The notes beneath the pieces are model-generated. The model was not told the DNA's origin, ran no database searches, and saw only the letters and a program-made list of their open reading frames with translations. A program made the translations under genes and the position numbers. A DNA stretch of 64,000 nucleotides from assembly GCA_914767715.1 (NCBI GenBank), contig OU612071.1:21945681-22009680 (forward strand), read 5' to 3'. Below, piece after piece: positions 31,060-44,580 of the stretch (position 1 is the first letter of the stretch; every line of letters begins with the position of its first letter). Source of the stretch: Membranipora membranacea. Lineage: Eukaryota > Bryozoa > Gymnolaemata > Cheilostomatida > Membraniporidae.

Positions 31060-34000
31060 ACACATGCAAAACTTCACAAGATTTTTTAAATTAGTATTTC
31101 TGTTGAGCTGAAGTTCCTTGCAACATACCACGGCTTTTACAAATAAATCTATTTTAGTTTATACATAGTTGTTACTCCGGTTCCGATTTTTTAGCTGAAA
31201 GAAATGTTGCGCCTAATTGTGTTGAGCCTGTGTAAAATGTGGAATTTTTTAGAAAAAGGTTGCCCACCCATGCTCTAGATCAATATTGATCCATTTGCCT
31301 AAATTCGGAGTTGTTTTTTCTCCAATGGACAAGGGAGCAACTCCGAATACAGACAAATGAATCGTATATATGTTCACTCTGACCAGTGAACCATGAGTGA
31401 ATTAAGCTATGATCTGTCCAACTGAGCCGAATAGTTTTGCTCCTTTTCGGTGGTCTCTGATCTTATCAGTTCTAGTAATATAATCGTGTAGTTTTGTTGT
31501 CGGAGATTACTTCGGCTGTGAGATGAAAGTGAAAATGTAAGGTAAACATTCACATGATAAAAATCTCTCCAGCAGCCCGTCAAATTATTTATTATGTGAA
31601 GCACTCAAAGTTAAATAATACCCGGCCTAGCTTCACTCATTCTTAGTAGCTGCAAATAAAAGTATTAGACAGTGTGTCTATTGACAGAGAGGTGTTACTA
31701 AGTTTTATACCCAGAATGAAAAGAAGCTCAATCGTTGACTGTATTATCTCAGTGTGATCCCTGTTGAACACTAACATAGTGTACTGTAGTCGCCGAAATG
31801 TTATTGGAAATGATCAAAGGATGCCACCAAACTCTCCCCTAATAAACAAAAATGGACTTGCAGGCTCTTTGATTTATTTTAATTATTCATAAATAATTGT
31901 GATGTTCTCTTCTCTGAGACAGATAGAGCTACATGGCTTTTGTTCAAGGTACCAATGAAACTGAACTAAACTTGTTTTGAATTCCTCGGTTTCACACATT
32001 GCTGATAAGCTGATAAGGGTGCTGTAGTCGGGATTTACAGTGGATTATCTATGTCAGGTTAGATTTTTCCCTCCCCGCAGGCAGGCGATAATCAATTCAT
32101 GTTAAAGAATGCTGCAGGGTTCCATGAAATGTTAATAAAGTTTTGTTATTGCTGATAGAAACAAAAACGAATTTGCAAAAATGGAATATTCAGACGCAAA
32201 GCCAATTTTTTCACTTGAGCTAAGAACATCAATGTGCACAGCAGGGACCAAGTTGGAATCTTGACAGAACACCGCCATCTGCATCCTACAGACGTGATTA
32301 ATCACAATAGTTATATTGGAAAGGAGTCGTCAAAAATATACAGACAATGCCACTTTTTCTGAAATTACCTGTATTGCAATGTTCCCGTTAACCTGGTCAC
32401 ACTATGAAATCCAGAGAACTGTGTTAAACATCAGGCCACGTGACTTTGATATAGCCTGTGATTTTTGTCAGTGGGTGGGGGTGGGCGAGAAGAGAAGAAT
32501 GAGTATAGGGGGGAACCATCAATGTAATCTCATGATACTTTTTCGATGTGTCTTTTTTCACAGCAACTGGATTAATCACATTAAAGTAAACTGAATAATA
32601 TGCCCAGCCATGGAATTGCAAAACAGTTGATGTAATATGTCAATTGAAATGTGATAACGACTAAACCTATACTAATAGTTATTGTTACAGTTATTGGGGG
32701 TGGTGTGGGAAACTATCAAAGTCTTGAGAGAGCCGAAACGACCATTTTTGTATACTTGATTCACTTTTTGACATGAAGTTGAAAGCAAAATTGACTGAAT
32801 TTTACCACATTTGCTGGTTTAATTTCTAATGATACATTATTTTTTCCCCACATGGTCTCAGTCGGGTTACCACGTAGATGTCACTATAATGCATTGTGAT
32901 TTGTGTAAAAAAAAACACATCGAAAGAGGATCATAAGATTAAATTGATGGTTATGTCAAAGTCATGTGGCCTTATGGTGTTACAAGTTACACTAAAATAT
33001 TCCTATAATAGAGACCAATTCAACATGTGAGAAGATAAGTAGCAGGAGAAAGTTCCTCTATGTAAGGCTGAGTGTTTCGTAAATCTTTAGTGATTGCAGC
33101 TGCGCCAGAAGTTCTTCCGCGCCTCATGTCCTCAGCCTAGAGATATATGAAATACCCATCATAGCATTTAAAAATGGAAAAAAAGCGAGAAAACGTAACT
33201 AACCATGAAGAAAGTAACGATATGTTCATCATAGCATGGATGCCCGAATGATGTCAATGTCCTTAACAAAAACATTATGGACACTACCGCTACAAGTCCA
33301 TAGCCGCCATAGACAAATTGATTTGTTAAGGCTCATAAAATAGGTAAGCATCCATTCAGCAACTTTGTATTAAGAGCTATTGAGTGGCACTGTGAAAGGG
33401 CAGGCTCCGTCCCTAGGATCAGAACCTGTTTTTGTTTGTTCTTTGTATACATGCAGCGAAACGGCGGTCTGGCAGCAACAGCTTCACTTCTCAGTTGAAT
33501 ACATCATATTATATGGTGTCAATGCTCGCGTATAAAAATGATGACTTTCAATGAATGTTTAAAACTGGCAACTTTTACATAGAAAAACAGTATGTAATAG
33601 TAGGCCTGCGACTGTCATCGTACTTACCATGCAATCGGTACATCCTCCGCTGAACTGATATCATCATGAGACTCGAAATTACTGCATAGTGGTGTATATA
33701 TTAAATAAGAAGAGAACATATATAATTCCTAGCTCGTAAAAGTCGATTCGATCTATGTGTGGGTCCTAATCGTATCTGACATGCTCCTCATTGTAAATAT
33801 AAAGCTATGAACTAAACTTGTGTTTAAGTGCATTTTTCATTATTTGTAGTATTCTGTTAGGCTTCTCAGCTTGTTGTCTAAGATCCAGGTGTCTCTGTCA
33901 ATGGACGATAAATGTTTGTTTTAAGTTCTGGCATCTCACTGCACAAATAGTTTAGGAGGCCCTGTATCACCTCCAATATATGATACTTTCTAGTTAACAG

Positions 34001-36950
34001 GATGCAACATTCCCTAAGTGTGAGAATTGATGCTCCAGACGTCTCACTTTTAGGGCAGCTTAACCTTTGTTTTTCCTATAAACAGGCGGTCATGTGATGC
34101 AACCAGGCAGGACCAACGTCTGAGATATCACTCCACCATAATTAACCATTTCTCTAAAGCAGCACACTGTCCATCGTATACAGCGAATAAATGACAATGG
34201 GCTCAGCACCCTTGCCTCAATATAATATTAGGTCATCCCAGACCACTGAAAATACTGCAGCCATCCAGGGAAAGGCAACCTAGCTAACTGTCTGACATCC
34301 CAAGGATGAAATCACGTCCTACAAGGTACGAAAGACAAGTGAACCTTATATTTTGCTGCCATCCATGGTCAGAAATTCAGTCATAGGGAAGACAACTCCT
34401 ATTTGTTCTCCCAAATCCTGAACAAGCAACACAATATGTTCTATAATAAAGATGTGTAGATGAAATCAGTTTTCAGCACACAAGTGAATCAGGATGATTG
34501 TAATTGATACAACAGTATTCACGAAGTGTGCTACTTAGTGACTTATACTTCTCCCCCACTTTCCATTATCTCCCCCTGCCTCAAACTTAATTTGCCATCA
34601 ACTTTTCAAAAACTCACGTAGCTTCCTATAAACCTGCAACTATATTTTTTTTGGTTATATGTTGTTATATTTTAAAACATATAACACAAAAGTCCATAAA
34701 ATCAGTACTTTTTGAAGCATTTCTTAATTTTTGTCTTTTGACGAAATTGTATATGGTCAAAAATTGGCGTGTTAACTCAAAAATTTGCATAATTGTCATT
34801 TTGATTCTGGGTGTACATTTTTCTGCCTTCTTTGAAAAGAGTTATTGCAAGAAAACTACATTTTAATAGCAATTTAGAAAATTAGAAGTTTAAATCTCAG
34901 AAGTTTAAAGTTCTAGCTGAGGCCTTGTTTAGACTGACAAACTGACAATTCAATGAATACACATAGCATTCATCCATTGTCTTCGGCTATTGTCTATAAA
35001 TTTCAATGATGAAAACATTATTGCCATTAGATTGGTATTGTTATCTCACAGCACAGCTTTGACAATGTATATTTAAGATGAGCTGAGTTTTATATTGAGT
35101 TTTTTGCAACAACTCATATGTATAGAAAAATAATTGATAATGATGACATAACATGATGCTCAAATTAATCATCGTTTTTCCAGAATAATTTGTTATCCTT
35201 GGCCAGCTTGTCCCTCCTTTTAATCAACAAATAATTGAGGGCAACGAATCTGATCATACATCCAGTTAAAACTGTTTTTGGACTCAAGGTAATAATATTA
35301 AGGCTTTGTCCCAATTTTATCACTCATCTTACAAATATCAATCCTTCGCGTTGAACCTTATGAAATGAGAGCGCCAAGCTTTACACGACATGGCAAATTC
35401 CTGATCCTCAGTTTATTAGGTATCGGCTGAAATTAGTGATTATCACCTCCTGATCAAACTTTGTTTATTGCATCAACGTGAATCGTAAACAGACAAAATT
35501 TAACACGTTTATCTGCAGAACACTTATGATTGTGCAATACATCAGAGAGCATAGCATTTGATTACTCTCTTTGTCTAAACAAAGTACCTTATACAACAAG
35601 ATTTCAATCCGATCAAGATATGGAGCACAATATTCCTATGTCCAAATTGCAACAAGTACAATTATAATCCGCTACAGGGAGCGTAATACTGTTAATACCG
35701 AAAATTACAAATTGTTAATATTACATCTTACAATATATTCGGATCATGATATAAATTATCAATAATGATGATTAAAATTCAGTAAATTAGCATAAAATCT
35801 CAACAGGCAAAATCAAAGTCCTAGGCAGATCTGGTCTTGGCTGGTTTCCAATCTTATTTCAATTTTTAATATTTTAACAAGTTTATTCATGTATAGAATA
35901 GTAATTTCCAAGTATTTGCCCAAGATATTGAGCTAGTCTATTGCTGTCACCTGCGGATAAAGTTTGGATCTACACCAAATCTAACTCAGGATTTTGAACT
36001 TTGTCAAATATCTGCTTGTAAGGAAAGTGCATTGGTTTTATAGGAAAGTTGCTCTACAGCCAGTAGAGCCTTCTGAGCCCAGCTATCTAGAACCGCTTAT
36101 CAACCTAGTGTAACAGAGGATCTCGCTTGACGCTTCATGCCTCAACGATATACTGGCTATGTGGGTACTGAAAGATCTTCCTTAGATAGGGACTCTATAT
36201 TGTGATGGTTTATTTAGCCAAAACAAACAGGTATACATCTTTGCTAGGAGCGCTAACAAAAATAAGATGGATTTAGGAGAAGGTGGCATAGATTTAGAGT
36301 TTAAGTCACTCAGCGCTCATGCATTGACGGTCATGGGCTGGATAGCCTCAATATGTGCTCTGACCTGCCTACAAGCGGAGAGCAATCTGGCTGCAGAAAT
36401 TGCAGCCTCGCCCTTTTAATCCAATATATCTCACCACTCATGCTTTGGGAATGTCGCACGCTATAAGACCGCTTCAGTTTAGTCAACCGTTTATGTAACC
36501 AACCATATTTTTTTAGTAGTTAACCATTTATCTTTATTGGCTTACTGATTTAAAGTGAACTTCTAGATCCTGAAAGTATCTCAGGAATATCTAATGTGAC
36601 AAGATTTTTACCCTACAAGACAGCAGTCACGGACGCTTGACCATTAACAAATTGTACCTGGCGTAGTTTCACCAATTAAAAGTTGGTGAAAATTAAATAT
36701 GTTTAAGATAATGGTTCTTAGGCTTCTACTAGGCTATAGACTTGTCAAATAGGCAGACATGGGTTGCCTGTTGATTACAGATTTCAGCAAAAACCTGATC
36801 TATGATTACTGAATTGCATTGAACCTATCATGATATGAAGGTTACCAAAATATGTACATATGTTGGTACCGAGCATAGCCATTCATAAGTGCTCAGGGCA
36901 TATAAGGTAATTTGGTGAACCCGAGTTATGCCCACATCTCGAAAAGACCA
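31060..36950. other. Long stretch without recognised genes
   Basis: No convincing coding exon, RNA gene or complete transposon was seen over about 5.9 kb. About 36300-36420 resembles the body of the SINE at 6780-7035. Short open segments are at chance level for AT-rich DNA. Confidence 0.4.
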
Positions 36951-36964
36951 AAAATCATATAAAT

Positions 36965-38220
36965 TATAAAGCGAAAAACTTCTTTTGTGGCTGGCATAAA
37001 AAGTTATCAGATTTTCAGGACGCACTCACAAACTGTGTATTTCTTTGCCCCCCATGAAAGTGGAACAATTGCATACATAAGCCCGCAGCAGGGCAGCAAT
37101 TTATATCATATTTGAACTGTTTTCGGTAAAGCTTTCGATATGTTGGCAGATATTTTCCTTGTTTACTGAAGAAAATAACCACTATGTTCCTCAGAAGATG
37201 AGCAATCCAATGATATAAAGATATGTGCTGTCATACCATTTGAAGCCATGCTGCCAGCTGCCGCTCAAAAGAAAATGTGCTTCTACATTATTTTACTGAT
37301 TTGCAATGATTTAGCTGTGAACAAATAGGCTGATTGTGTGTGTATTCATTATCAGTAATGTAATGTAATTATTATAATACAGTATTCATGCTCCACTAAA
37401 GATAATTGCTAATGTCACATGAAGTCTGTGTAGCTCAGTGGATTATCCTTATTTTTGTATACGCAGAGTTCTGGGTTCGATCCCAGCCTGGTGTTGATTT
37501 ATTATACTCTCAATATGGCTATAAATCATAATGATTGTGAAGACAACTCTTCTTTTGTTACTGGCAAAATAAGTTATCGAGCTACAGACCCCAGATTTTC
37601 AGATCATACTAAAAAAATGCCTGCCATGAAAATGGAATAGTTGCATACATATGCCGGCAGCAGGTCAGCGATTTATACCTTTTTTTAACTGATAAATGTT
37701 CCTCGGGAGATGAGCAATCCAATGATATAAAAATTTGTCCTGTCAGACCTTTTGAAGCCAAGCTGCTGCTCCAGAGAAAATGTGGCTACGCGTTTTTTTA
37801 CTGATTTGTGATGCTTTATGGAAAGCTTCTTTTGTAGCTGGCATAAGCAATTATTGAGCTAAAGACCTCAGATTTTCAGAACATACTCGAAACATGTGTA
37901 TTTCTTTGCCCCCCATGAAAGTAGAATAATATGCCGGCAGCAGGGCAGCGATTTATATATTTTTCTAACTGTTTTCACTAAAACTCTCGATTTGTTGGCA
38001 TATGTTTTCCTTGTTTACTAAAAAAATAACCACTGTGTTCCTCAGGAGATTAGCAATCGAATGATATAAAAAATTTTGCTGTCAGACCATTTGAAACCAT
38101 GCTGCTGCTCAAAAGAAAATGTGCCTATACATTATTTGACTGATTTATGATGCTTAGAGAAAACTTCTTTTGTGGCCTGCATAAGCTACAGACCTCAGAT
38201 TTTCAGGACATACACTGCGT
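36965..38220 (+). repeat. Satellite-like tandem repeat, three units and a partial one
   Basis: Units of about 300-350 bp start near 36970, 37540, 37830 and 38163. They share CTTCTTTTGTNGCTGGCATAA, CAGATTTTCAG, CCATGAAA, a GCCGGCAGCAGG-like motif, GAGCAATCCAATGATATAAA and a tail of AAAGAAAATGTG. Unit 2 lacks about 50 bp present in units 1 and 3. About 210 bp, including a tRNA-like segment, separates units 1 and 2. Confidence 0.85.
37425..37505 (+). repeat. tRNA-derived segment inside the satellite
   Basis: Box A TGTAGCTCAGTGG and box B GGTTCGATCCC, with a perfect T-arm CTGGG/CCCAG. The 5' and 3' ends do not pair as an acceptor stem, so this is a tRNA pseudogene or SINE head, not a functional tRNA gene. 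Confidence 0.6.
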
Positions 38221-41200
38221 TTCATGCCCCATATATCTTTACCCAACCAGCAACAATTATTGTTTAATTAACCTCGCCTGCTAAATAAACTACATTCATC
38301 ATTGCTATTGTATTGTTTAGTATTATAAGCCTTTACAGTTCTAGTCAATATTATATAATTGGACTGACATTGTATTCCATGAGTTTGTATTTAGATGACC
38401 AGGCAAGATAGCTGCTACAATGATTAGATATTGCTGTGCAAGGTAGGTAGCAACAAACTCTTTGCGCGGGAGGCTCAGGTTCAAATCCCTGCTGGGGCAA
38501 ATCTTTAGTTTTCGTTTCATCATGATGGAACTCAAAAGCATTCCATTCGAAATGTCCTCCTCACAATTTTTGTAAGCACAGAAAACTCTTAGTATTGAGT
38601 ATGATCAGGGAGAATGGTATGATGAGCTGACAAAATACTTATGTTCAACCAGGTTCAACTCTTCTGTGTCTTACCATACCCTACGCTATACCTTGTGCAA
38701 TCTGGGGAATGTAGGCAGCAACTTCATAATTAGAATACATCAGCTAAATTATGCTAGCAGAATTATCACAAAACTTTGTTACTAATAAAAAAGTACAACA
38801 TCGCTCACCAGTTGAGCGAGGATCTACTTTGTATTAATAGCCCTACCTTCCTAATTGGAGAGCAGTGATATGCGAAAATATATATATAAATATGCTGACT
38901 GTTGCTAAAAAAACACATACTTGGTGTAATAAAATGTAGTATTAGTACTGATTATTGGCATAGTCTTAATCTACGCTCCTTGGGATTTTTAAAATTGAAT
39001 GGCTCTGAGCATGGATTTAGCTCTGAATGTTATGGTATGTGGGTAGAGAGAGGCAAAGGTAGATCTATTGTAAGCCTGGCATATATTCATTACCTGTCTA
39101 CAAAGGAGCTCTTGATGTTATACTCTGTCATTCTTAGCCATCCCGGTTATATGGTGTACAGGAAGCAATCGTGGCATTTTTCTCTCTCACTGTTGGATGG
39201 TAGTTCCCTAGCAGGTGTTGGCACTAGTACAGATAGTAGTTAAATGTTAGACTAGTGACAACACCGTTTACAGTGATACATTTTAAGCTGTCAGCTTGAG
39301 TGTCACAAGAAGGGAGGTTAGCACTTAAAGTGGCTTGACCGGTATATAAGGCCCAGTCAACGTAAAGCGATCACCCAGCCATATCAAATTCAAATGGGGT
39401 TAGCAGCATTCAAATTCCTCCTGCTTTTTCGGAAATAAGATGAGCAGTAGTTAATTTTTTTTAATGGGAATCGTATGTGCTAAAGCAGAATTGTGTGATA
39501 CACTTGCCCAATAAAGTTTTATTCCAAAAATCGCATCGGAAAGTGGTGAAAATACATAAAAATTGCCCAGTCCCAATGATTTCAAATCACCCGCTTTAAA
39601 TTTTACGGGCTCTTATTGGTCAATTTTGACGTTTATGATTGGTGTTTTAGAGGTTGCCTAGATACCGTTGTCAAGATTGAAATTTGCCGTTGTAATAAAA
39701 TCCTATAATCCCAGGTGTGATGACCCAACATAACAATAGCTATATCATACGCTGCTATTCAACTTTATTTATAGGTGTCTGCAAATCACAATTTCTTATT
39801 GAGAGCGCAACGCGGACTGGCTGTTAGAGGCGGAGACCAAGGCCATTCTCCGCCTCTAATTACACTGATCAGCCAATGGTCTTGCCTGTCACTACACATG
39901 ATTAATCCCTGTGCACCCCTCAATTGCTTAGTACTTTAACAGGCATAATTACTTAATTACCTCAGTTATAGTTGTCAAAATTTTTAATTGTCGAATTAAT
40001 TGTCACTGGTAGTTAATCCTTCACACACATTCCATTGCACTTGTAACAAGTCAGCATAACACACTTGTAGAATTAGAGAGATAGGATGTCATCGTAAGCT
40101 GACCTAACTTCCTGTCTTTCGCTGCTGATAATGAGCGCGATGAGTTTTTAATTTTGCGAATGTACATGTTTATAATGATGGTTGTTTGGGTGAAAGTACA
40201 ATCATGATCATTCTTTGACATAAGAGTGTCACAAGTGAGGGGGTGGGAAGTTATAACCTTTCAAGCAAAATACTAGATAATTGACCAAATTCCATTTGAA
40301 TATTTTCATCAAATTATTTCACCAAACTCTGCTTTTAAGCTCATCATGGTACAGAGTAACTATGCCAAGAATAAGATTGCTTCGCAAAAAAATCTCTGGC
40401 GCCCTTATTCTCCAGTATTTGCAACAATGTTTCATTGATTTTCCGCTGCTACTTGGTCAACTTCAAAAGCTGAGCCAGATACAACATACAGTGGTTGTAT
40501 CTGGCTAAGCTCTTGATAAACTGCTGCTAGCTCATCATGATAATCTGTGTGTTTACCCAAAGGGTTGTCCATTTTTGAATCTACTGATACCTTGTAAATT
40601 CTGTGAAGGTTGCCTATGAATGCCGATGTAAACAAGATTAACATTCTGACTGGCTTATCTTGATTATGAATTCATGGGTAAATAACTTGGATAACAACAA
40701 TACATCCAATTATGCTTGAACACAGCTGCTTGTCTAAGATGTTTATGTCAAGTAAAAGGTAAACAATTGACAAATAGACACTGTGAGAATCTTGTTCAAC
40801 TCAATAAGCTAATCTCATTGAAAGTGATCAGGCAGATTTAACTGTACGTTGTAGCCATTGAATTCATGCATTGAAAAGTTTGGTATGTTAAAAGTTCTTT
40901 CAACCTAAAGGTTTATCAATGAATATCAAGATTTCACCAACCTACTCCAGATTAATACAATTTTCAACTAAAGCGGTTTAATTTTTTCAACGTTTGATTT
41001 CAAACCAATCGCATGTAATTGAGTAATGTGGCTAGTTCCATGTCGTCTACCAAATACATTTTCTAGAAGGTTCGACCATTACGACAGGATTTCCATAATG
41101 CATCTATAGTCTGGAGTTCCAATCATTTCAACAAATTCCTACCAAATGATTACCCACACTGATATTTATTCTGTTATATGAGAGCGGTAGCTTAGACAGG

Positions 41201-42680
41201 CGGCTCGGTTGCCAGATTAGGGGATTGCAGGGCCATTACAGCAGTTAGGATTTAAATGATAAATGATTGCCTGGACAGCCTTGTAGCAGATAATCTTTCA
41301 AAGCTCTCAGCTTATTATTATCGACTGCATTGATATCTTTAGAATTTACAGTGACCACAAGACATTCTGTACAAACGAGTTTTATTGTGTCATTGAACTA
41401 CAGGTCTGTTTGAGTTACCCAAACCACATACCCACATACCATAAAATTCAGAGCTTGTACTCCATGCCCAGAGCATCTTCAGCCAACAAACAGCTAATGA
41501 AAGCCATCCCGCTAAAAGATCCCAATGAGCGTGGATCAACCCTTTGTGTGTCAACTATACAATTAGGTATTTAATCCCTCTGGTTAGCTATTTTTGTTGA
41601 AATTCCTAAAAATGATAGGGAGTTATAAAAATTGATATATCTTAAAATCTAGAGGGTGTAGAAGGAAAGTTTAAATGTTAACTTCTTCTAAACAAGATTC
41701 CTGATCTATCTATGAAATTTTTAACCATCCACAACAGAAATGATTGATGAGGTATTGAAACACACAAAAAAGTGTGCAAATAAGACTTATTTTGTATATA
41801 TCTGAACACAAATACTCTCACGTTGGTCTTACAGGCCATAATTTGTACCACTGTCCACCGGACTGGAAATTTTGTACAGATGAGAAATAAAAAAATAACC
41901 AACTCTTTACGAGCAATGGTATTTATGTTTATAGCAAGGAGGGTTCAATATTAGCAAAGTTTATGCAAGCAGTGCCCTTGTACTGAAATCCTCTATCAAT
42001 TGGTAAGCTTCTTTGTACTAATTTCTACAATTACTAAACTGCCTTGTTCTAACTACTAACCAGTATAGTAGTCTTGGACCTCAATAACCAAAGAATGTGT
42101 ACTAGCAGCACCGATTCCCATCTAACTTCAACCCTCTATGAGCCATACGAAGCTCAACATGAACCTAGTGCTCAGGCTATTTGTCGAGTGATAAACCTTT
42201 TGACCATGTTTTGGAAACGAATGGAAAGCTGTTTATTTTCAAAAATAAGTCGTACTCATCGTCCTCTTAAATATAAATGATGTAAATGTTCATCCACAGT
42301 AGGAATACCTGCATTGAACTTAGGTTCACTGATACCTGAATAGGATGCAAAGCATTGGAATGAAAAATTATGAATAATCGCCGAGGTGAGAATAAAATAT
42401 GTCAACAAAAAAACTTCAATCGGAAGAAAAGACCGAAAAGTTTATATGTTATTCTTCGCATATGTTCACCCACAAAACATTGGCATTCACAATCCTCAAA
42501 CCTAGAAGGTCTACTGCGACTGTCAACAGGATAATAAAATACCAGTAGGCACAAAAAATGAGTCAATTGATATATATCAATACAAATGTGAACACTGAAC
42601 AGCTTGAAATTTTGATAAAATGAGAGCATGTGCCCATCCCAATCAATTATCATATGGGAAAGTTTATGTGGCACTACTTT
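38221..42680. other. Long stretch without recognised genes
   Basis: A 113-codon plus-strand open frame (38902-39243) has no recognisable domain. A TATATAAG lies at 39343. A clean hairpin, TTAGAGGCGGAGA/TCTCCGCCTCTAA with a 10-base loop, lies at 39824-39859. CCAAT-like motifs cluster at 39610-39650. None could be tied to a gene. Confidence 0.35.
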
Positions 42681-42685
42681 TTGAC

Positions 42686-42841
42686 CTATCGATTCAACAG
42701 TGTGCGGTGGCAACATAGTGCTGCGCAGATATAAGAGTGTGACTTGTGTGACAGTTCACTATCGGAGGAGGCGCTTATGGTTCCTATTTGATGCTTCATG
42801 ACTGGTGTGCGCTTCATACCACCGTGAGTCTTAATTATAGT
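42686..42841 (-). CDS. Possible terminal coding exon, unknown product
   Basis: A strong acceptor (TTTTTCTTCTTTTCAG, ending 42842) is followed by 51 open codons and a TAG at 42686. The peptide (IIKTHGGMKRTPVMKHQIGT, then a Ser-rich and His-rich part) has normal composition but no known domain. It cannot join directly to the exon at 43557-43352, because phases differ and a stop would result; an intermediate exon or unrelated genes are possible. Its splice acceptor lies in a tandem duplication. Confidence 0.33.
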   Translation of the reverse strand, partial: TIIKTHGGMKRTPVMKHQIGTISASSDSELSHKSHSYICAALCCHRTLLNR

Positions 42842-43245
42842 CTGAAAAGAAGAAAAATTTATATCAATCACCGTGTCATAATTTCAGAGCGATTGTGGTT
42901 AAATCAGGGGGAGGGTGTCAACATGACGCTGGCTAAAGTATCCTTAATTTGATCAAGGAGTTAACTCCTTGATTCGATATATTTGGCATATACAATATTT
43001 ACCCCAACCCTTTACCGAAAAGTATATATTATACGCGTGTAAGTGATGTCTCAATTATAGTCTGAAAAGAAGGAAGAAATCCCCCACCGTGTCATATTTT
43101 CAGAGAGATTGTGGCTAAATCAGGGGGAGGGTGTCAACATGTCGCTGGCTAAAGTATCCTCGATTTGATATATTTGGCATATTCAATATTTACCGCAACC
43201 CATTACCAAAAAAAACTATATATAATACGCGTCTAAGTGATGTAG
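42829..43245. repeat. Tandem duplication, about 210 bp unit
   Basis: Two units share ATTATAGTCTGAAAAGAAG, CACCGTGTCAT, GATTGTGG, AAATCAGGGGGAGGGTGTCA and TACGCGT.TAAGTGATGT. Unit 1 has about 24 extra bases holding the perfect palindrome TCAAGGAGTTAACTCCTTGA (42954-42973), which unit 2 lacks. Confidence 0.82.
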
Positions 43246-43351
43246 CAACAATCATGAATCAGATGATTACATTGTTTGACATGATAATTTTGCCGGTGAC
43301 TCCCAAGATATTGATAGATAAACATTGGTGATCATTCAAGCCCATACATAC

Positions 43352-43557
43352 TTGGGTGGGGTGGTATTTGTCTCTGGTGTCTTTACAACTTCAGTTCCAA
43401 GTGTAACAAAGAGAGCATCAGCAGAGTGAGCTTTTTTGAAGCTGAAGTTATTGGTGGTGAGTGACATGGTGTGAGAAATCTGCTGAGTCTGATGCTTTGT
43501 CGTATGACTTCTGAGTTGCTGTCCCCATCCTAAGTTCACTCCTCCAAAATAGAAACA
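43352..43557 (-). CDS. Possible internal coding exon, unknown product
   Basis: The acceptor AAAATTATTTTTTACAG ends at 43558 and a GTATGT donor begins at 43351. The 206 bases between stay open (68 codons plus 2 bases), starting CFYFGGVNLGWGQQL, with a Gln/His/Thr-rich middle and LFVTLGTEVVKTPE near the end. Flanking splice signals and protein-like composition make this the best internal exon candidate in the window. I do not recognise the family. Confidence 0.42.
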
Positions 43558-44499
43558 CTGTAAAAAATAATTTTGTATGTAGAAATGTCATGATGTGAAG
43601 TCAAAACAATGGGAGATTGTTGTAGAAAAAAAATTATGTGCGGAGTTTGGGACACCATATATTAGTGTATCTGTGAGAAACGACCTCCTGACAGCTATCT
43701 ATTGTATGTCGTCTATAGAATATGATCAAGCTATGACTGTCCACTAAACTCCGAATTGAGATGTATGTAGGCCTACGCGGTCACATCAAAACAGCAGTAC
43801 CATTCTATCACAAAAAGAATGCAAAGCGAAAATATTTATAATATATAAAAGCTCAGTGTCAGGCCCGAGGTGAAGCAACATAAGCAATTGCTCACTTCAA
43901 TGGTGTGTTCAAAAGCTTCAGGTGAAGGTGTCATAGGTGTCATACAATAACCCCACTCCTCCCCTCCCTTCCCTTCTAACAGTGGCACTGTTGAAGTTTA
44001 GAACAGAGTACACAATATGACGCAAAATTCATGACTCAGAATAATTCATTTTACCGACAACTGAATCAGTTGAGCGGGATAGTGTGATAGACAACGCCCC
44101 AAAGATGAATAATAGTACAGCCATCTCCGATCTTAGACTAACAAAGATCAACAAATGTAGCCTACATATTTCTTAGCCATGTGTTGCACTAACAAAAACA
44201 GGGCCATTCACAGTTAACATCCCTAGAAGGCCTCCTGTTATTGACAACAAGATGACATAACTAGTCATCTTTTTCCACATTCACAACACCAAGTCTTTAA
44301 CTCCTTGATCACACCCATCTTCTAAAATGTGACCTTAGTTAGCTTCTAGACATTTGTTCAATGACTACAGTAAGCCATGATAGTGAGTAACATACCGTAT
44401 AGGAGTTTGATTTAGCTAGAGTTTAATTTCTATCTGGACCTGGTACTAAATTTCACTAGTACTAAATTTCGCTAGTAGGCTTACTTGTGAAAATAAAAT

Positions 44500-44580
44500 A
44501 AAAATGTCCATGAACCGAGGGCATAAATCTCCATCTGATTGCAAGACAGACACTTATACCACTACACCACGCTAGCTAGC
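44500..44580 (-). repeat. tRNA-like fragment
   Basis: Minus strand TGGTGTAGTGGTATAAGTG resembles box A, but box B is degenerate (CGGTTCATGGAC). Probably a decayed tRNA-derived repeat. Confidence 0.4.

Noticed and set aside
38902-39243. 113-codon plus-strand open frame
   Set aside because: No domain, low-complexity end, no promoter or splice evidence.
39824-39859. 13-bp hairpin as a terminator
   Set aside because: Intrinsic terminators of this type are bacterial; here it is an unexplained inverted repeat in animal DNA.
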